DNA of 64,000 bases, taken from Cohnella xylanilytica (GTDB lineage: Bacteria; Bacillota; Bacilli; Paenibacillales; Paenibacillaceae). How positions within the stretch are numbered: position 1 is the stretch's first letter; every line of letters begins with the position of its first letter. The position numbers and the translations under genes were made by a program. Below the pieces are notes generated by a model, which did not search any database, was not told where the DNA came from, and saw only the letters and a program-made list of their open reading frames with translations. Of this stretch, positions 61,902-64,000 are shown piece by piece. Where the stretch lies: positions 1 through 64,000 of the forward strand of contig NZ_JACJVR010000060.1 in assembly GCF_014212175.1 (NCBI RefSeq), read 5' to 3'.

Positions 61902-62141
61902 ATGGACACGAACGAAGAGATCGTTGTGGAAGAAGGACTGGAAGCGGTTGCAGAAGAGTCCGAAGCAACCGAAGTAGCGGAAGTCGTGGACGAAGCGGAA
62001 GCCGAAGCGGCGGCCGTAACCGAAGCGGTCGAAGAAGCGGCGGCCGAGGCCGCGGAAGAAGCGGAAGCCGCTCCGGAAGCGGCGGCCGAAGCGGCCGATG
62101 AAGCCGCCGAAGAGCCGGCTCCCGAAGCCGAAGCGGAATAA
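61902..62141 (+). CDS. Small acidic Glu/Ala-rich low-complexity protein
   Basis: This 79-residue protein consists almost only of Glu, Ala, Val and a few Asp, Pro and Thr, with no Lys, Arg or His at all (MDTNEEIVVEEGLEAVAEE..., ending APEAEAE). The ATG follows GGGAGGATGGAAGC, so translation is likely. It is predicted to be a highly charged helix or disordered chain. I do not recognise a family. It has its own terminator. Confidence 0.6.
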   Translation: MDTNEEIVVEEGLEAVAEESEATEVAEVVDEAEAEAAAVTEAVEEAAAEAAEEAEAAPEAAAEAADEAAEEPAPEAEAE

Positions 62142-62158
62142 TGGACTCATACCCGATA

Positions 62159-62191
62159 CGAAGGGGGGCCTAAGCGGCAGGTCCCCCTTTC
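62159..62191. terminator. Terminator between the acidic protein gene and the TPR gene
   Basis: AAGGGGG / CCCCCTTT hairpin with a 15-base loop lies between the two convergent stop codons. Confidence 0.75.
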
Positions 62192-62198
62192 TACGCGG

Positions 62199-62867
62199 TC
62201 ACTTGCTCTTCAGGTAGCTCCGGAGAGCCCACTTGCGCTCCCGCCTCTTCATATAACGCGGAAGCGTCCGGTAGATCGACCGGCATTCCCGGTAGGACTG
62301 CCGCGCCTCCTCCATCTTCCCCATCTTCTCGTAAACGCTGCCCAACCGGTAGTAAGCTTCGCAGGAAGACGAATGGATCTCCTGGAACTGCCGCAGATAG
62401 GCGAGCGCCTTCTCCGGGTCGCTCTTGGCGTAAGCCTCCCCGAGTCGCAAGTACGGCAGTCCGTACTTCACCTTGGGGCTGATGCCGAGCGCGCGAAGCA
62501 TCGCCCGCTCCCCCTCCTCCGTGCGCCCCAGGGCCAGCTCGCACAGCCCCAGATCGCTCCAATATTCGGCGGAATGCTCCATCTGCGTCTCGATTCCGAG
62601 CAGAATCTCCTTCGCTTCCGCGTATTTTCTCCCCTCGATGTACAGCCTGGCCAGCTCCGTTTTGGCGGACACGTCGTGCGGATTGAGCTGCAGCTGGCGA
62701 TTCTGCTTGGCGATCGCGCTTCGTCTCCGGAACGGGCGGACGAGACTCGGCGTCAGGCCGAGGAACCGTCTCTCCAGCGCGTACAGCACGATCAGCATGA
62801 CGAGGATCGCCAGGAACGGATTGCCCAGCAGCCACCACAACATTCCGAACAGGAAAAAGAGCTTCAA
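62199..62867 (-). CDS. Membrane-anchored TPR-like protein
   Basis: This 222-residue protein has one N-terminal membrane segment (KLFFLFGMLWWLLGNPFLAILVMLIVLYALE), a basic stretch, then about three to four helical pairs with TPR spacing (KTELARLYIEGRKYAEAKEIL, YWSDLGLCELALGRTEEGE, EAYYRLGSVYEKMGKMEEARQSYRE). The TTG at 62867 is chosen because AAGGGGGG precedes it by 6 bases. An ATG further upstream (62921) has no such signal. No specific function is evident. Confidence 0.75.
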   Translation of the reverse strand: MKLFFLFGMLWWLLGNPFLAILVMLIVLYALERRFLGLTPSLVRPFRRRSAIAKQNRQLQLNPHDVSAKTELARLYIEGRKYAEAKEILLGIETQMEHSAEYWSDLGLCELALGRTEEGERAMLRALGISPKVKYGLPYLRLGEAYAKSDPEKALAYLRQFQEIHSSSCEAYYRLGSVYEKMGKMEEARQSYRECRSIYRTLPRYMKRRERKWALRSYLKSK

Positions 62868-62968
62868 CGCGTTCCCCCCTTCTCCGGCTTCCGCCGGCTC
62901 CAGCCTTCCGGATTCTAGCATTCGGCATTTTTACCATCATAACACAAGTCCGCCCCGGCGGTCCCGGT

Positions 62969-64000
62969 TTACGTCGTCTGAGGGCGAACCCTGCGGGTGG
63001 CGGGAGCCTGCAGCGGATCGTCCGGCCAGAAGTGCTTCGGGTAGCGGCCTTTGAGGTCCTTGCGCACCTCGAAGTAGGCGTTCCGCCAGAAGCTCGCCAA
63101 GTCGCGCGTCACCTGGACCGGTCTCTGGGCGGGGGACAAAAGGTGGAGCGTCAGCGGAATCCGGTTCCCGGCGATTCGCGGCGTGTCGGGCAGGCCGAAC
63201 ATCTCCTGCAGCCGAACGGCGAGGGCGGGCGCGTCCGGATCGGAATAGTCGACCGGGATGCGCGAGCCGCTCGGCACCGCCACGTGCGTCGGCGCCTCCC
63301 GTTCCAGCTCGCTTCGCCGCTCCCACGAGAGGGAGGCCTCCAGCACCTGGGTCAAGTTAAGCCGCTGCAGGTCGGAGCGGCTTCGCATGCCTTCGGCGTA
63401 AGGAGCGAGCCATTCCTCGAGGGTCGCAAGCAGCCCTTCGTCCGTCCAGTCGGGCCATCCGCCGGCATGGCGGCCGAGGAACAGCACCCGCTCCCGAAGC
63501 TGGCGGGCGGAGCGGCTCCAGGGCAGAAGTCCGAGCCCGGCCGCGCGGATCCCCTCGAGCAGCGCCGCCGTCACGAGAGCCGGGTCGGGCTTCGCGACCG
63601 GACGCTCCCGCAGCAGAATCGCTCCCAGCCGGCGGACCGACCGCGCCCGGACCGCTTCGGCTTCGGGATCCCAGCGAACGAGCTCCTCCTCCTTCATCAG
63701 GTCGGAGAAATGCCGCTCCAAATCGTCCTCCGCCAGCGCCGCCGCCAGTTGGATGCGGCCCTCGAGCCCTTGATCGTCGAGCTCGGCCGCGACGACGAAT
63801 TCCTCCTGCGCGAGCGGCTGGCCCTCGGGCATCGAGGCGCCGCGGCCGACGCTGAGCGTGTACTTGCCGGCGCCGCGTCGGCGGCCGATGCGGTCCGGAT
63901 AGGCGAAGCCGAGCAGGACGCCGCAGGCGGCGAGCTCGTCCGCGCCGCCGGACCGGAGCGAGCCGGGGGAGGCAGCCGCTGGGGCCGAGGAGGCCGCGGC
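62969..64000 (-). CDS. hrpB: ATP-dependent helicase HrpB, C-terminal part
   Basis: The last 343 residues of HrpB are present; the start lies beyond the end of the window. Features are FAYPDRIGRRRGAGKYTLSVGRGA (the HrpB-specific helicase-associated domain), and the C-terminal HrpB domain with DWTDEGLLATLEEWLAPYAEG, LPDTPRIAGNRIPLTLHLLSPAQRPVQVTRDLASFWRN and YPKHFWPDDPLQAPATRR. It is a DEAH-type helicase with no firmly known role. The frame is open to base 64000. Confidence 0.93.
   Translation of the reverse strand, partial: AAASSAPAAASPGSLRSGGADELAACGVLLGFAYPDRIGRRRGAGKYTLSVGRGASMPEGQPLAQEEFVVAAELDDQGLEGRIQLAAALAEDDLERHFSDLMKEEELVRWDPEAEAVRARSVRRLGAILLRERPVAKPDPALVTAALLEGIRAAGLGLLPWSRSARQLRERVLFLGRHAGGWPDWTDEGLLATLEEWLAPYAEGMRSRSDLQRLNLTQVLEASLSWERRSELEREAPTHVAVPSGSRIPVDYSDPDAPALAVRLQEMFGLPDTPRIAGNRIPLTLHLLSPAQRPVQVTRDLASFWRNAYFEVRKDLKGRYPKHFWPDDPLQAPATRRVRPQTT

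Overview
The window looks like a chromosomal segment of a high-GC Firmicute of the Paenibacillaceae (Cohnella or Paenibacillus type). The reasons are strong AGGAGG-type ribosome binding sites, Bacillus-type sigma-A promoters (TTGACA, 17 bp, TATAAT-like), the split Firmicutes arrangement of the capsule regulatory proteins (separate Wzz, tyrosine kinase and PHP phosphatase), and a small Xre-type regulator. The genus is inferred, not proven.

Layout. 1-5 kb holds housekeeping and accessory genes: a secreted CAP-domain protein, a small membrane protein, a divergent pair encoding the ligase and polymerase parts of a LigD-type end-joining system, and a cardiolipin synthase. 5.2-46.7 kb is one very large exopolysaccharide/capsule island of about 33 genes, interrupted only by an ABC transporter pair (6.2-8 kb). 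46.8-64 kb holds a small conserved-looking gene, the glutamate synthase large subunit gltB, a GDSL esterase with a stalk domain, a Big2 surface protein, a YhgE/Pip exporter with its TetR regulator, a PilZ protein, an RluA-type pseudouridine synthase with an Arg/Gly-rich N-terminus, a purely acidic Ala/Glu protein, a TPR protein and the C-terminal part of HrpB.

The island is organised in five main units plus a lone priming transferase. (1) 46.1->37.5 kb (minus): PilZ, CpsB-type phosphatase, BY-kinase, GalU, priming transferase, Fcl, Gmd, WcaI-like glycosyltransferase, ManC (GDP-fucose and UDP-glucose supply plus control). (2) 31.6->37.1 kb (plus): DUF4910-type protein, NodB-like protein, aldo/keto reductase, Gfo/Idh oxidoreductase, PseF. 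(3) 31.4->20.9 kb (minus): PseB, PseC, PseG, a formyltransferase in place of PseH, PseI, VanZ, glycosyltransferase, Wzx, BcsL-like acyltransferase, polysialyltransferase-like protein. (4) 20.7->17.3 kb (minus): Wzz, Wzy, pectate-lyase-fold protein. (5) 17.1->8.0 kb (minus): glycosyltransferases, GalE, MurJ-like flippase, zinc ribbon. A second priming transferase stands alone at 5.2-5.95 kb.

The main discovery candidate is regulatory. A 15-bp palindrome GATACA-N3-TGTATC recurs at the promoters of every one of these units. It mostly sits in the -35/-10 spacer, and at three promoters a second copy lies exactly 34 bp centre to centre downstream. A PBSX-Xre-like repressor gene (46365-46733) lies beside one of these promoters and is the obvious candidate to bind them. 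The predicted product is a Wzx/Wzy-type polysaccharide with fucose, galactose/glucose and an N-formylated pseudaminic-acid-like nonulosonate. It would be controlled by one Xre repressor, by c-di-GMP (PilZ) and by tyrosine phosphorylation.
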